Below are positions 52,114-61,164 of a stretch of 64,000 nt of DNA, piece by piece. Positions within the stretch are counted from its first letter, which is position 1. Each line of letters begins with the position of its first letter. A model generated the notes under the pieces. The model saw only the letters and a list, made by a program, of their open reading frames with translations. It made no database searches and had not been told where the DNA came from. Origin of the DNA: Salisediminibacterium beveridgei (GTDB lineage: Bacteria > Bacillota > Bacilli > Bacillales > Salisediminibacteriaceae). Location: assembly GCF_001721685.1 (NCBI RefSeq), contig NZ_CP012502.1:1798001-1862000 (forward strand). The letters are read 5' to 3'. The translations under genes were made by a program, and so were the position numbers.

Positions 52114-53235
52114 ATGTCGACTATCACCTCTTATTGGGTTCAGAAAATGGTACATCAGCCCTTGGAAGACCTTATGCAAGAAGGATACAATGTAAAAAAA
52201 CACCATTTCGGCAATTCCATCACATTCAGTCGAAATGTATTTATCCCCCTGACAAACATTTGCAAAGACCATTGCACCTACTGCACCTTTCAGCGTCGGC
52301 CCGGAGACAATGGAGCTCAAATCATACCTGAAGATGACATCTTACGCCGGGTAAAAACAGCCAAGGATGCAGGTTGCACTGAGGTATTGATTAGCTTGGG
52401 GGACAAATCAGATTATTTCCCTGAAGTCAGAGAATGGCTGAATCATCGAGGATTTCGTAATATGCTGGACTATGTAGCACATGTTTCAAAACGCATCATT
52501 GAAGAAACGGGGCTCTTACCTCACACCAATGCGGGTGTAATGTGTAGACATCAACTGGCAATGTTAAAACCTTACAACGCCAGCATGGGCATGATGCTTG
52601 AAACCGTCAGTGATCGGCTGACTGGACCTGGTCAAGTCCATGAACATGCCCCCGATAAGCGTCCTCATCGAAGGATTCGCATGATCGAGGAAGCTGGGAA
52701 GCTTAAAATCCCATTTACAACAGGTTTGTTAGTCGGAATCGGTGAAACCTGGGTCGAACGGATGGATACTTTGCTTGAAATTAAAAGACTTCAAGAAACG
52801 TATGGTCATATACAGGAAGTCATTATCCAGAATTTTCAGCCGAAAACAGGCATGGATCAACTCAAATCAAATGTGGTCTCAGAAGAAACAATGTTAAGGC
52901 TCTCCGCAATTGCAAATATCCTATTTGATGGAACAATTCACATTCAGGTTCCACCCAATTTAAACAACAATTACCTTTCCAAACTGATTCAATCAGGTAT
53001 CACGGATTGGGGAGGGGTCAGTCCGGTCAGCACAGACTATATCAACCCCGAGTCCCCCTGGCCTGCCATTCAAAGATTGAAAGAAGTCACCTTGCAAAAT
53101 GAAAGCCACCTCACTGAAAGATTGCCTGTTTACGAAGACTATATTACACCGGAGTGGATAGAGGAACCTGCTTTGTCCGCCGTCAAAGAATTGAAAGGAC
53201 GTATCGATCATGAGACCCCTAAACTTTATACCTGA
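52114..53235 (+). CDS. cofG: FO synthase subunit CofG
   Basis: A 373-residue radical SAM enzyme. The cluster motif is C50-x3-C54-x2-C57 in SRNVFIPLTNIC-KDHCTYCTF, with LGDKSDYFPEV and LLVGIGETWVER further on. CofG together with CofH makes 7,8-didemethyl-8-hydroxy-5-deazariboflavin (FO). FO is the precursor of F420 and an antenna chromophore of some DNA photolyases. The operon is MCP-cofG-cofH. No cofC, cofD or cofE is in the window, so F420 itself is not shown. The start follows AAAGGAG. Confidence 0.92.
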   Translation: MSTITSYWVQKMVHQPLEDLMQEGYNVKKHHFGNSITFSRNVFIPLTNICKDHCTYCTFQRRPGDNGAQIIPEDDILRRVKTAKDAGCTEVLISLGDKSDYFPEVREWLNHRGFRNMLDYVAHVSKRIIEETGLLPHTNAGVMCRHQLAMLKPYNASMGMMLETVSDRLTGPGQVHEHAPDKRPHRRIRMIEEAGKLKIPFTTGLLVGIGETWVERMDTLLEIKRLQETYGHIQEVIIQNFQPKTGMDQLKSNVVSEETMLRLSAIANILFDGTIHIQVPPNLNNNYLSKLIQSGITDWGGVSPVSTDYINPESPWPAIQRLKEVTLQNESHLTERLPVYEDYITPEWIEEPALSAVKELKGRIDHETPKLYT

Positions 53236-54367
53236 TTTACATATGGCATCCCCTGAAGTGAAGGAGATTCTTGAACGCTTGGCAACGGGTTCAGAACCTT
53301 CAAGGGATGATGCTTTAACACTTGCATATGCAAATGAAAATGATATCGAAGCTATGGTTGTCACTGCGGATCAGATGCGTTATGAAACCGTTGGTCAGCA
53401 GGTCACATTTACATTGAACAGGAATATTAATTTTACCAATGTCTGTTTTGTTGGTTGTTCATTTTGTGGTTTCAGCCGGACCAAAAATGCCAAGGATGCT
53501 TACTTTCTAACATTTGAGCAAATGATCCAGAAAACGCAGGAAGCCATTCAGCTCGGTGCAACTGAAGTATGCATACAGGGCGGTCTGGAGGAATCGATGG
53601 CTCCGACACATTATATTGATATGGTTAAAGCTATTAAATCAGCTCATCCCGAGATTCACATCCATGCTTTTTCCCCCATGGAAATCGATTACGGTGTAGA
53701 AAAAACCGGTATGAATCTCGATGAGTATTTTCAAACATTGAAAACAGCTGGTCTCGGAAGTATACCAGGAACAGCAGCAGAAATACTTGATGACCGGATA
53801 CGTCAAAAGTTATCCCCGGTCAAACTCACTGCGGACCGGTGGGAAGAAATAGTGCGAGCAGCCCACCGTAATGGTATTCGAAGCACCTCAACAATGATGT
53901 ACGGTCATGTGGAAGAGCCATCTGATTGGGTCAATCATATCTTCCGGCTTAGAAATATCCAAAAAGACACAGGTGGTTTTACGGAATTCGTCCCATTGGG
54001 ATTTATTCATTATGAAACACATGCATACAAATTCGGCAGGGCCCGTGCAGGAGCAACATATGATGAGCATAAAAAAGTACACGCCCTATCGAGGATTCTG
54101 TTTCACGGATTAATTGATAACATCCAACTCAGCTGGGTCAAACTGGGTCCTGATCGAGGAAGTGAATTACTGCTTGCGGGCGCAAATGACTTTGGAGGAA
54201 CGTTGATGGAGGAAAACATTTCGAAAAAAGCAGGCTCATTATTCGGTGAATATTTATCAGCTGAAGAGATTGCAGCTTATATTGAAAAAGTCGGGAGATT
54301 TCCAGCAATCAGAGACACGTTGTACTCTTCCATTACACCCTTTACTGTATCGCAAAAAGTAAAATGA
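53210..54367 (+). CDS. cofH: FO synthase subunit CofH
   Basis: A 385-residue radical SAM enzyme. The cluster is C79-x3-C83-x2-C86 in NVCFVGCSFCGF; PGTAAEILDD and TSTMMYGHVEEP are family motifs. It joins 5-amino-6-ribitylaminouracil to a tyrosine-derived radical, and CofG closes the deazaflavin ring. The gene overlaps cofG by 26 bases with AAAGGA inside cofG, so they are translated together. The closely related MqnE/MqnC futalosine enzymes were considered, but the pairing with cofG and both motif sets favours CofH. Confidence 0.9.
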   Translation: MRPLNFIPDLHMASPEVKEILERLATGSEPSRDDALTLAYANENDIEAMVVTADQMRYETVGQQVTFTLNRNINFTNVCFVGCSFCGFSRTKNAKDAYFLTFEQMIQKTQEAIQLGATEVCIQGGLEESMAPTHYIDMVKAIKSAHPEIHIHAFSPMEIDYGVEKTGMNLDEYFQTLKTAGLGSIPGTAAEILDDRIRQKLSPVKLTADRWEEIVRAAHRNGIRSTSTMMYGHVEEPSDWVNHIFRLRNIQKDTGGFTEFVPLGFIHYETHAYKFGRARAGATYDEHKKVHALSRILFHGLIDNIQLSWVKLGPDRGSELLLAGANDFGGTLMEENISKKAGSLFGEYLSAEEIAAYIEKVGRFPAIRDTLYSSITPFTVSQKVK

Positions 54368-54379
54368 CTATGATTTATT

Positions 54380-54402
54380 CCTGACCTCATACAGTGGTCA
54401 GG
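54380..54402 (+). terminator. Terminator of the MCP-cofG-cofH operon
   Basis: CCTGACC and GGTCAGG pair around a 9-base loop, followed by ATCTTGTTTT; 13 bases after the cofH stop. Confidence 0.72.
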
Positions 54403-54445
54403 ATCTTGTTTTATTGTAGATAACTATATTATATGAAGGGTTCAC

Positions 54446-54508
54446 ATGTTTAATTCGCTTTATGATGACAATGAACGAATATCAACTAAGCGAATTTCAC
54501 TGAACTAA
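54446..54508 (+). CDS. Candidate 20-aa peptide
   Basis: A short frame MFNSLYDDNERISTKRISLN with GAAGGG 5 bases before the ATG. A promoter-like TTGTTT and TTATAT with 17 bases between lie upstream. A 9-bp inverted repeat, AATTCGCTT (54452-54460) and AAGCGAATT (54488-54496), is inside it. It could instead be a structured non-coding RNA. No family recognised. Confidence 0.3.
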   Translation: MFNSLYDDNERISTKRISLN

Positions 54509-54565
54509 TGAAGTGACAAAGCGATGCCCCGGATCAAAAACCTTCATCCGGTGTATATTCTTCGA

Positions 54566-54967
54566 CTATTTTTTGTCCACTGCCTTCACAACGGTCTTTG
54601 CATATACATCATGAGGGAATTTTGTTCCTTTGTAGATCTGATATTCACTTCGCTGGATCAGCAGTAACAACTGGCTCAATGTCTCACGGTGAAGCAATCG
54701 TTTCAGCAGTTGGACTGAACCTGCGGCTTCCCCGTGTTCTGATTCAATTCGGATTCCAGCGATATTATGACCAATCGTCCGCCCCCTCCTCTTCATTTGC
54801 ACAAGCTCAAGCCCCCACATGGTCAATTGAGGAATGGCAACTTCACTGGTGAAATCCGATTTACCTGATCGTTTTCGCCACAAATAAGACAAAATACCGC
54901 CTGCAGCCGCTGCTATCATTGTATCAATCACTAAAGCCTTCGCCCGTCTTCTTGTTAATTCCTCCAC
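54566..54967 (-). CDS. RDD family membrane protein
   Basis: A 133-residue protein with the RDD-type opening RRRAKALVIDTMIAAAAGG and the typical second-helix segment MWGLELVQMKRRGRTIGHNIAGIRI. Two transmembrane helices are probable. RDD proteins may transport sodium or contribute to salt resistance in some bacteria, but this is not shown here. The gene starts 15 bases after the methyltransferase stop, so the two are an operon. Confidence 0.8.
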   Translation of the reverse strand: MEELTRRRAKALVIDTMIAAAAGGILSYLWRKRSGKSDFTSEVAIPQLTMWGLELVQMKRRGRTIGHNIAGIRIESEHGEAAGSVQLLKRLLHRETLSQLLLLIQRSEYQIYKGTKFPHDVYAKTVVKAVDKK

Positions 54968-54982
54968 TTCGAACGCCTCCTG

Positions 54983-55582
54983 CTATTCTTTTTTCAACAA
55001 CAAATTTAACCACTTCTCTTCGGAGCGACCCTGACGAACATCGGAAGTCGTCGTCATTTCGAGCAGTTTAAAATTTCCTATTTGTTCAAGGAGACTGCCT
55101 GCCCGATCTTCATCCATATCCGTGAAATAACGGTCGTTTCTTATTCCTTCAAATGATCCATATTTATAAGAACTGTAAAAACAGCCTCCCGATTTTAAAG
55201 CGTCTCGGATTTTATCAAACAGATCCGGCAGCTCCTCCATTGGGACATGCAGAAGCGATGCACATGCCCAAATGCCGTCAAAACGCTCTTTCTCGCTTAG
55301 TTGATGGAACAGCCTGTGTTCTATGGAAAGTCCGGTTTTAGCAGATGCGATTTTACACATTTCCTCTGAGCCATCCATGGCTGTTACATGGTAGCCCGAA
55401 TTCATGAACGCCAGACTGTCTCTTCCTGAACCACAACCCAAATCGAGGATGCGAGCGCCTGGCTTTAAATACTTCAAAAACAATTGATGCAATTCTGTAA
55501 TACTGACCTCTCCCGTATCTTCATCGAATGCATTTGCATGTAAGTCATAATAGGTAACAGATGGTTGATCGATTTTTCTCAT
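54983..55582 (-). CDS. Class I SAM-dependent methyltransferase
   Basis: A 199-residue protein with the SAM motif ILDLGCGSGRDSLAF (about residue 46), VTAMDGSEEM (motif II acidic) and GIWACASLLHVP (motif IV). The fold is that of small-molecule or protein methyltransferases related to UbiE/TehB. No substrate can be assigned. It is the first gene of a two-gene unit with the RDD protein. Confidence 0.87.
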   Translation of the reverse strand: MRKIDQPSVTYYDLHANAFDEDTGEVSITELHQLFLKYLKPGARILDLGCGSGRDSLAFMNSGYHVTAMDGSEEMCKIASAKTGLSIEHRLFHQLSEKERFDGIWACASLLHVPMEELPDLFDKIRDALKSGGCFYSSYKYGSFEGIRNDRYFTDMDEDRAGSLLEQIGNFKLLEMTTTSDVRQGRSEEKWLNLLLKKE

Positions 55583-55782
55583 CCCGGCATTCTCCTAATC
55601 GAAATAAATTAGATACATCTCCACTTACTCATTTTACCATGTTTCAGATCCTGAAAGAAATAAACACAACCTCCCTTACACAGAATGTCCTAGCAATTTG
55701 GACTTTTCAAAAAACCTCACTGAAGGCGTTACATTTTTGCTACAATAGATTCGGGGATTTAGTCTAATGATTGTGAGAGGGG

Positions 55783-56670
55783 ATGGATGTAAAATTGTCA
55801 GAATCACTATTAACTTCAGCATTTGCACAGGAAATTTGTCAGATTGTCAGCGAAGAAACCGGTTATAATTTGATCTTCGTGGACGAGAACGGCATCATTT
55901 TTGCTGCGAATCTTCAAAACCGAATCGGAGATTTCCATAAAATCGGAAAGCAAGTCATGGATGGAGAGGTTAAAGAAGGTGTTGTCACCCGTGAAATGGC
56001 AGAAGAATTTGCAAGAGATTTGGGGAAAGACGCACCCAAGGCAGGCATTAATTTACCTGTCAATTATAAAGGAGAACGAATTGCCAACTTAGGCGTTTCA
56101 GGTGATCCGGAGCAAATTCGTCCAGTGCTTGGCCTAATCTCGAGAACCATTACCTTGTGGCTTGAAAATAGAGAACTGGTTACTGATATGTCCGGTACCA
56201 TACAAGGCATCAACGTAAATTTACGTAAAATGATGGAGAGAATTGCAGACTTGACGAAGCAAGCCCAGGATCTCTCTGCTTCATCCAGAGATACTCGGTC
56301 CACGACGACTGCATCGTTAGAAAAAGTGAAGAATATGGGTGAAGTACTTGGCATGATCAAAACAATCGGGAGTCAAAGCCAAATCCTCGGGCTCAATGCC
56401 GGAATAGAAGCAGCTCGCGCAGGTGAGGCAGGTCGTGGTTTTGTTGTCGTAGCCCAAGAGATTCGAAAACTCGCTGCCCGCAGTGAGGAGTCGGTAGAGA
56501 AAGTGAACAGCATCCTCTCAGAAATACAGGACGTCTTCGGCTCGATTGCAGAACAAGTTGATCACAATGGCACCTTCATTGATGAACAAGCAGATTCTAT
56601 GAAAGATATTGAGAAGATGATCGAGGAAGTTGAAGAATCGATGACCCATTTAATCGATAGAACCAGTTAA
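55783..56670 (+). CDS. Soluble methyl-accepting protein with diacid-type sensor domain
   Basis: A 295-residue receptor without transmembrane helices. The N-terminal domain (about 5-140) contains LTSAFAQEICQIVSEETGYNLIFVD and GERIANLGVSGDPEQIRP, resembling the sugar-diacid recognition domain of CdaR. The C-terminal MCP region is short, with the tip [33 protein letters not shown]. It is a cytoplasmic chemoreceptor-like sensor. The ATG at 55783 lies too close to GAGAGG; a TTG at 55795 could be the true start. It stands alone, with a terminator after it. Confidence 0.85.
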   Translation: MDVKLSESLLTSAFAQEICQIVSEETGYNLIFVDENGIIFAANLQNRIGDFHKIGKQVMDGEVKEGVVTREMAEEFARDLGKDAPKAGINLPVNYKGERIANLGVSGDPEQIRPVLGLISRTITLWLENRELVTDMSGTIQGINVNLRKMMERIADLTKQAQDLSASSRDTRSTTTASLEKVKNMGEVLGMIKTIGSQSQILGLNAGIEAARAGEAGRGFVVVAQEIRKLAARSEESVEKVNSILSEIQDVFGSIAEQVDHNGTFIDEQADSMKDIEKMIEEVEESMTHLIDRTS

Positions 56671-56677
56671 CGGATTT

Positions 56678-56717
56678 AAAAACACCGGTCAGCATGATGA
56701 ATGCTGCCGGTGTTTTT
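56678..56717. terminator. Bidirectional terminator between MCP and VOC genes
   Basis: AAAACACCGG and CCGGTGTTTT pair, with an inner CAGCAT/ATGCTG extension. A- and T-runs flank it on both sides. Confidence 0.82.
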
Positions 56718-56727
56718 CTTTAAACTG

Positions 56728-57498
56728 TTATTTTCCAATTAACGTATAGTGACCTTGTTCGATAACCAGATCGGTTTTTTCCATATGCTCCGATGATGAT
56801 AAAATCACATCTACAGGTCGATTTTCTTCTCCTAGAATAAATTGCAAGTATACTCCAGAGAGATTCAATGAATTGGGCCACATGAAATCCTTCCCCAATG
56901 GAATTTTAAAAGTTTCATGCCAAAATCTTCTGGCTTCTTCCGGTTTACGAACTGACAGTATAACAGCAGAAATGCGAAAGGGCCCACGATCGTGAGTTGA
57001 TATGACTCCCGATGATTCAAGAGATTGAATCCTCTCATCATCCGTCTTTCCCCACTGAATAAAAAATGGATGTGGTAAGCCATCAAAAGAACCATCGATA
57101 GTCAACATCTTCCAATTGATTCTACTTCCTCGTGCATCAAGACGGCTGTTCGCAACTGGACCTGATGTTTGAAATCCTTGAAGTTTCAGAAGAGCATCTA
57201 CAGCTTCAATGTCAGTTGTTCTAATTGCAAGCTTATGAAGCACTGGATGACTCGGCAGCAGACGCTTAGCATCTTGAAAAACCGGGTTATTTAAAGTCGT
57301 CTTCTCCAACTTTTCAGTATCCTCAATTCCTAACCATTCGATATAAGAGAGTCCGAAGTAAGAAAGTCCGTTACAAGTACCCCAATCTTTATGCGACCCG
57401 CCCTTCACAGCATGAAACCCGGATTCCTGAAAAGTTTTAACAGCGTCATTGACACAATTCACATAGTGCACAACATGATCCAGCTTCAGTTGCGTCAT
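56728..57498 (-). CDS. VOC/glyoxalase-like domain protein
   Basis: A 256-residue protein of the vicinal oxygen chelate fold, N-terminal LDHVVHYVNCVNDAVKTF and mid-protein repeats suggesting two or more beta-alpha-beta3 modules. The metal-type His opens the first module. It resembles the glyoxalase-3-like domain proteins of Bacillus, with unknown substrate. Start follows GGGAAGGAGT. It lies downstream of murF by 19 bases and may be in the same transcript. Confidence 0.75.
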   Translation of the reverse strand: MTQLKLDHVVHYVNCVNDAVKTFQESGFHAVKGGSHKDWGTCNGLSYFGLSYIEWLGIEDTEKLEKTTLNNPVFQDAKRLLPSHPVLHKLAIRTTDIEAVDALLKLQGFQTSGPVANSRLDARGSRINWKMLTIDGSFDGLPHPFFIQWGKTDDERIQSLESSGVISTHDRGPFRISAVILSVRKPEEARRFWHETFKIPLGKDFMWPNSLNLSGVYLQFILGEENRPVDVILSSSEHMEKTDLVIEQGHYTLIGK

Positions 57499-57517
57499 AA
57501 GTCACTCCTTCCCTGAT

Positions 57518-58900
57518 TTAATTCGATTCCTGTCTCAAGGCTTCGACCACTTCTTCCAGTTTCATGCCTCGTGAACCTTTTACAAGCAGGAGATCTTCAG
57601 GCTCTGTTATAGCTTTCAAGTGACTGATCAATGCCTCCTTACTCTCAAAATGACGGGCTTGCTCTTCAGAAAAAACGCGACGCGCGCCTTTATTGATATG
57701 CATGGCCAGATTACCATATGTGAAAACACCGTTGATTTTTAGCGGGTCAATCGCTTCACCCGCTAATGTATGAAAATTAATTTCATCATCACCCAGTTCC
57801 AGCATATCACCTAATACGACATATTTCTTCGCATAACCTTTTAAATCCTCCACCAGACTGACTGCAGCTTTCATGGAAGTGGGACTGGCATTATATGCAT
57901 CGTTGATGATCGTCAGTCCGTTCTCCGTTTCCACATGTTCAAGTCGCATTCCTGTCATTTTAATTTGTTTTAAGCCTTGTTGAATTGCTTGTTCTTCAAT
58001 TCCAAATGAGTTGGCAACAGCGATTACTGCTAGAGCATTCATCACATTATGCTTACCAGGTACGGAGATTGAATATGGTTTTGATGTATCACCGTTGATC
58101 AAAAAACTGGTTTGATTCAGCTCCTGCACAATCTCTTTTGCAGTAAATTCACAATGCTCACTTTCACCAAATGTAATGACGCGATAGCGGTCGCTGTCTG
58201 CTTTTTTTGTCAGTAGTGGTTCATCACCATTGATAACCAGTGTTCCTCCTGATGCCATTCCAGAAGTAATTTCCAGCTTCGCTTTAGAAATGTTATCCCT
58301 GGATCCGAGATCCTGCAAATGCGATTCACCGATATTTGTAATAATTGCAGCATCCGGCTCAGCGATTGTCGAGAGAAGTTCAATTTCTCCAAAACCGCTC
58401 ATTCCCATTTCAAGGACGATCATCTCCGTATCCTCATCCAGCGTCAAAATGGTCAGTGGCATACCAATATGATTGTTAAAGTTCCCTTCTGTTTTTTGAA
58501 CTTTATACGTTGTAGAGAGTACAGAAGCCATCATATCTTTTGTCGTCGTTTTACCATTACTGCCTGTAATGCCTATTATTTTGGCATTGAGGGATCTTAA
58601 GTAAGCTGTCGCAAGATTTTGCAAGGCAATCAGTGTATCGTCAACGAAGACCAGATTAATTCCTGCTGGTGGGTTGGGCTGATCTTTTGCCCATAAAGAT
58701 GCGACTGCTCCCTGATCAACAGCTTCCTGAACAAACTTGTGCGCATTAAAACGTTCGCCTATGATAGGAATAAATAGACTCTCAGGTTTGATGTGCCGCG
58801 TATCCGTAGATATTCCGTTCACTTGAAGTTCAGCTTGTCCTTGATCGATTAACTCACCATCGATCCATTCAGCAATTTCCGACAGATTTCTCCGTAGCAT
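57518..58900 (-). CDS. murF: UDP-MurNAc-tripeptide:D-Ala-D-Ala ligase MurF
   Basis: A 460-residue Mur ligase adding D-Ala-D-Ala to the peptidoglycan precursor. Domain 1 binds UDP-sugar, ATP loop GITGSNGKTTTKD is at about residue 106, with EGNFNNHIGMPLT and the C-terminal domain IINDAYNASPTSM and LLVKGSRGM. It follows ddl on the same strand, so the enzymes that make and use D-Ala-D-Ala are together. A short hairpin separates them. Start codon ATG behind GGAG. Confidence 0.95.
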   Translation of the reverse strand: MLRRNLSEIAEWIDGELIDQGQAELQVNGISTDTRHIKPESLFIPIIGERFNAHKFVQEAVDQGAVASLWAKDQPNPPAGINLVFVDDTLIALQNLATAYLRSLNAKIIGITGSNGKTTTKDMMASVLSTTYKVQKTEGNFNNHIGMPLTILTLDEDTEMIVLEMGMSGFGEIELLSTIAEPDAAIITNIGESHLQDLGSRDNISKAKLEITSGMASGGTLVINGDEPLLTKKADSDRYRVITFGESEHCEFTAKEIVQELNQTSFLINGDTSKPYSISVPGKHNVMNALAVIAVANSFGIEEQAIQQGLKQIKMTGMRLEHVETENGLTIINDAYNASPTSMKAAVSLVEDLKGYAKKYVVLGDMLELGDDEINFHTLAGEAIDPLKINGVFTYGNLAMHINKGARRVFSEEQARHFESKEALISHLKAITEPEDLLLVKGSRGMKLEEVVEALRQESN

Positions 58901-58932
58901 GTTTTCTCAACTCCTATTGTGATCATGTAAGA

Positions 58933-58955
58933 AGGTTGACCGGCTGGGCCAACCT
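58933..58955 (-). terminator. Hairpin between ddl and murF
   Basis: AGGTTGGCC and GGTCAACCT pair (one G-U) around CAGCC on the minus strand, followed by TTCTTAC. The U-tract is poor, so attenuation is more likely than full termination. Confidence 0.45.
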
Positions 58956-58968
58956 CCTGATGATGGTG

Positions 58969-60054
58969 TCAAAATGTGTGTTTAATACGCTGCTTCTCTT
59001 CAAAACGCTCAAGTCCAAGCTGGATCAAACGTTCAATCAGATCGGGATAGCTGAGACCGGATTCCTGCCAAAGCATCGGGAACATACTGACAGGTGTGAA
59101 CCCAGGCATCGTATTTACTTCATTCATCAAAACCTTACTATCCTTTGTTAAAAAGAAGTCGGCTCGGACAAGCCCTGAAGCATCGATGGCTTTAAAGGAC
59201 TGAATCGCTACAGCCTTGATCATCTCGTATTCATCTTCCGTAACATCCGCCGGAATAATCAGTCCGGTATTATCATCTTCATACTTCGCCTTGTAATCAT
59301 AAAAATCCGCTTTCGGAAGAATTTCTCCAACAATGGAACAGTCAGGGTCATCATTACCTAGTACCGCAATCTCGATTTCCCGACCATCAATACCTTCTTC
59401 AACAATGACTTTACGATCATAAGCAAATGCCATTTCAAAAGCTTCGTTCAGTTCTTCCTGGTTTTTTGCTTTACTGATACCAACGCTTGATCCAAGGTTG
59501 GCTGGTTTGACAAAACAAGGAAATCCAAGTACTTCTTCAACGTGAGAAAGTGCCGCGGATGGATCCTGCTCAAAAAAATGACGGGTATACCAGACATATG
59601 CCGGTTGCCGTATACCAGCTTGGGCATAAAGGTTTTTCATGATTACTTTATCCATCCCGGCAGAAGATGCCAAGACACCGTTCCCGACATAAGGAATATT
59701 GAGAATTTCCAGTAATCCCTGCACAGTTCCATCCTCACCGTTGGGTCCGTGAAGAAGCGGAAAAACAATATCAAAAGACTTTTCATTTTCTGTACTTCCC
59801 GATGGGAAAATATCTTTATTTAGATCTACGGGGGAAATTTCTGTTCCTTCCAGATCCAGTTTCAGATCCGAAACATTCTCCACATTACTTTTAAGCTGAT
59901 TCCCTCGTATCCAGCTTCCTGTTTCCGTGATATAAATCGGGTGAACGTCATAGCTTGAAAAATCAATTGCATTTATGACCGCTTTTGCCGTCTGAAGTGA
60001 TACTTGGTGTTCTGCAGATTTCCCGCCGTATACCAATCCAAGTGTCTTTGTCAT
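58969..60054 (-). CDS. ddl: D-alanine--D-alanine ligase
   Basis: A 361-residue ATP-grasp ligase making D-Ala-D-Ala for peptidoglycan. It starts [19 protein letters not shown]; the later motifs are [38 protein letters not shown] and [17 protein letters not shown]. The enzyme is complete. Start behind GGAGG. A sigma-A-like promoter lies about 70-100 bases upstream, and murF follows. Confidence 0.95.
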   Translation of the reverse strand: MTKTLGLVYGGKSAEHQVSLQTAKAVINAIDFSSYDVHPIYITETGSWIRGNQLKSNVENVSDLKLDLEGTEISPVDLNKDIFPSGSTENEKSFDIVFPLLHGPNGEDGTVQGLLEILNIPYVGNGVLASSAGMDKVIMKNLYAQAGIRQPAYVWYTRHFFEQDPSAALSHVEEVLGFPCFVKPANLGSSVGISKAKNQEELNEAFEMAFAYDRKVIVEEGIDGREIEIAVLGNDDPDCSIVGEILPKADFYDYKAKYEDDNTGLIIPADVTEDEYEMIKAVAIQSFKAIDASGLVRADFFLTKDSKVLMNEVNTMPGFTPVSMFPMLWQESGLSYPDLIERLIQLGLERFEEKQRIKHTF

Positions 60055-60125
60055 TACTACGCCTCCATTAGTCAGTCTGTTTCGTATGGTTCAATCCTTC
60101 TGTTTCTGTTATTGTTCCACTTTAC

Positions 60126-60154
60126 ATAGTAAGGGATTAATACACTTCCTGCAA
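60126..60154 (-). promoter_or_regulatory. Sigma-A-like promoter of ddl
   Basis: On the minus strand TTGCAG (60149-60154), 17-base spacer, TACTAT (60126-60131). Confidence 0.55.
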
Positions 60155-60327
60155 TCCTTCCTTTCATCTTATTTTGCAAATAAATATGTTCAAACGCACA
60201 TCATCATTTGTTTTTTTAGCGAACAAAACCGATACCTCAGAAATGACGATAAATCTCCTAATACTGTTCCTGTATAAACTAAGGTTCAACTGCGGGAGCT
60301 GTCGAAAGGGCTAATGAATTAGAAAGG

Positions 60328-60351
60328 AAAACCGCCCATGTGGACGGTTTT
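60328..60351. terminator. Terminator after the DinB-like gene
   Basis: AAAACCG and CGGTTTT pair, with CCA/TGG inside after one mismatch, flanked by T-rich and A-rich runs. It ends minus-strand transcription 28 bases after the DinB gene. Confidence 0.7.
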
Positions 60352-60378
60352 TTCTTTATTCAGCCCCTGTTTAGTTGT

Positions 60379-60831
60379 TCAAGATCTCTGCATACCATCT
60401 TTGAGGTATCGTTCAATCTGATGGATATGATGCGCGTCATGCGCAGTGAATAGTTCGATCATTTGCCCAACAGATTTAACCTTTGAGTTGTATGGTATAT
60501 TGATTGGCGTAGCCATATCCAAATCCGTAAGCTGATCCAACAGGATACTGCGCATTTCTATTCCCCGCTCTGCAACCCAGTTAGCTCGTCGCCCTTCAAT
60601 CGAGGCGAGGGCTGACTGATTATAAATGTCCGGTTGCGGCCAGTGACGCAAAGGAATATCCGATTTGACAGCGGGAATTACGGTCTCAATCAAAAACCGA
60701 TCCCAGTAGTAGATGTGCCCTATGATATGCCGCATAGACCAGCCGCCTGCGCGGACAGGTGTCAGTAATTCTTGCTCCGGAAGGTTTGACCAGCCTTTCA
60801 GTTTATCGGCATACCTTTGTAATGATTCCAT
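60379..60831 (-). CDS. DinB-like (YfiT-type) protein
   Basis: A 150-residue four-helix-bundle protein of the DinB/YfiT superfamily. The metal histidines appear as SMRHIIGHIYYWDRF and FTAHDAHHIHQIERYL. Such proteins are metal-dependent transferases (some bacillithiol-dependent), not the Y-family polymerase of the same name. The ATG at 60831 overlaps the upstream stop as TAATG. Start site GGAG lies 8 bases upstream. Confidence 0.83.
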   Translation of the reverse strand: MESLQRYADKLKGWSNLPEQELLTPVRAGGWSMRHIIGHIYYWDRFLIETVIPAVKSDIPLRHWPQPDIYNQSALASIEGRRANWVAERGIEMRSILLDQLTDLDMATPINIPYNSKVKSVGQMIELFTAHDAHHIHQIERYLKDGMQRS

Positions 60832-61145
60832 TAAAACCACTCCGAAGGAACTGGCTCATTCTCCGCCAATTCAAAGGCTGCATTCGTAATCGCTTCTGCT
60901 TCAGTTTCACCAGATTCACAAATCTGATGAAATTCATTTTGAAAACAGACAGTATATTGATCAGTGACAGAGTATTCGAAGCCGAATAATTCCAGCTGAG
61001 CTACCAGCAGTTTAGCCTGATTCACGTTCGAACGCGGATCAAATTCTTCAATAACCTGACGGTTGACACTGTCAAACCATTTCCCCGATGTTTGAAGTCG
61101 CCAGCCCATCACTCTTCGGGCCAAAATTTCCCTGTAATCCATCAT
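60831..61145 (-). CDS. Small protein with ABA-sandwich-like fold, unknown function
   Basis: A 104-residue acidic protein with RRVMGWRL near the N-terminus and EAITNAAFELAEN near the C-terminus. This resembles the BC1872-type phage ABA sandwich domain proteins from memory; confidence is low. Its stop overlaps the DinB-like start, so the two are coupled. ATG 61145 is preferred because GAAGGG lies 7 bases upstream. Confidence 0.6.
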   Translation of the reverse strand: MMDYREILARRVMGWRLQTSGKWFDSVNRQVIEEFDPRSNVNQAKLLVAQLELFGFEYSVTDQYTVCFQNEFHQICESGETEAEAITNAAFELAENEPVPSEWF

Positions 61146-61164
61146 GACCATTCCCTTCTCTATA

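Larger units (their letters stand above)
60055..60378. other. Intergenic region between ddl and DinB-like gene
   Basis: 324 bases with no gene visible. It holds the ddl promoter and a terminator for the DinB-like gene. The rest is AT-rich leader with no recognised riboswitch or repeat. Confidence 0.55.

Noticed and set aside
53210..54367. cofH read as a menaquinone futalosine gene (mqnE/mqnC)
   Set aside because: Adjacency and overlap with cofG, plus the CFVGCSFCGF motif, favour CofH; no other futalosine pathway gene is near.
54529..54551. CCGGAT/ATCCGG hairpin downstream of the RDD gene as terminator
   Set aside because: Six-bp stem with a long loop and no U-run on the relevant strand.
60379..60831. 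DinB-like gene as the damage-inducible DNA polymerase IV
   Set aside because: It has the small metal-binding DinB/YfiT fold with three His motifs, not a Y-family polymerase sequence.
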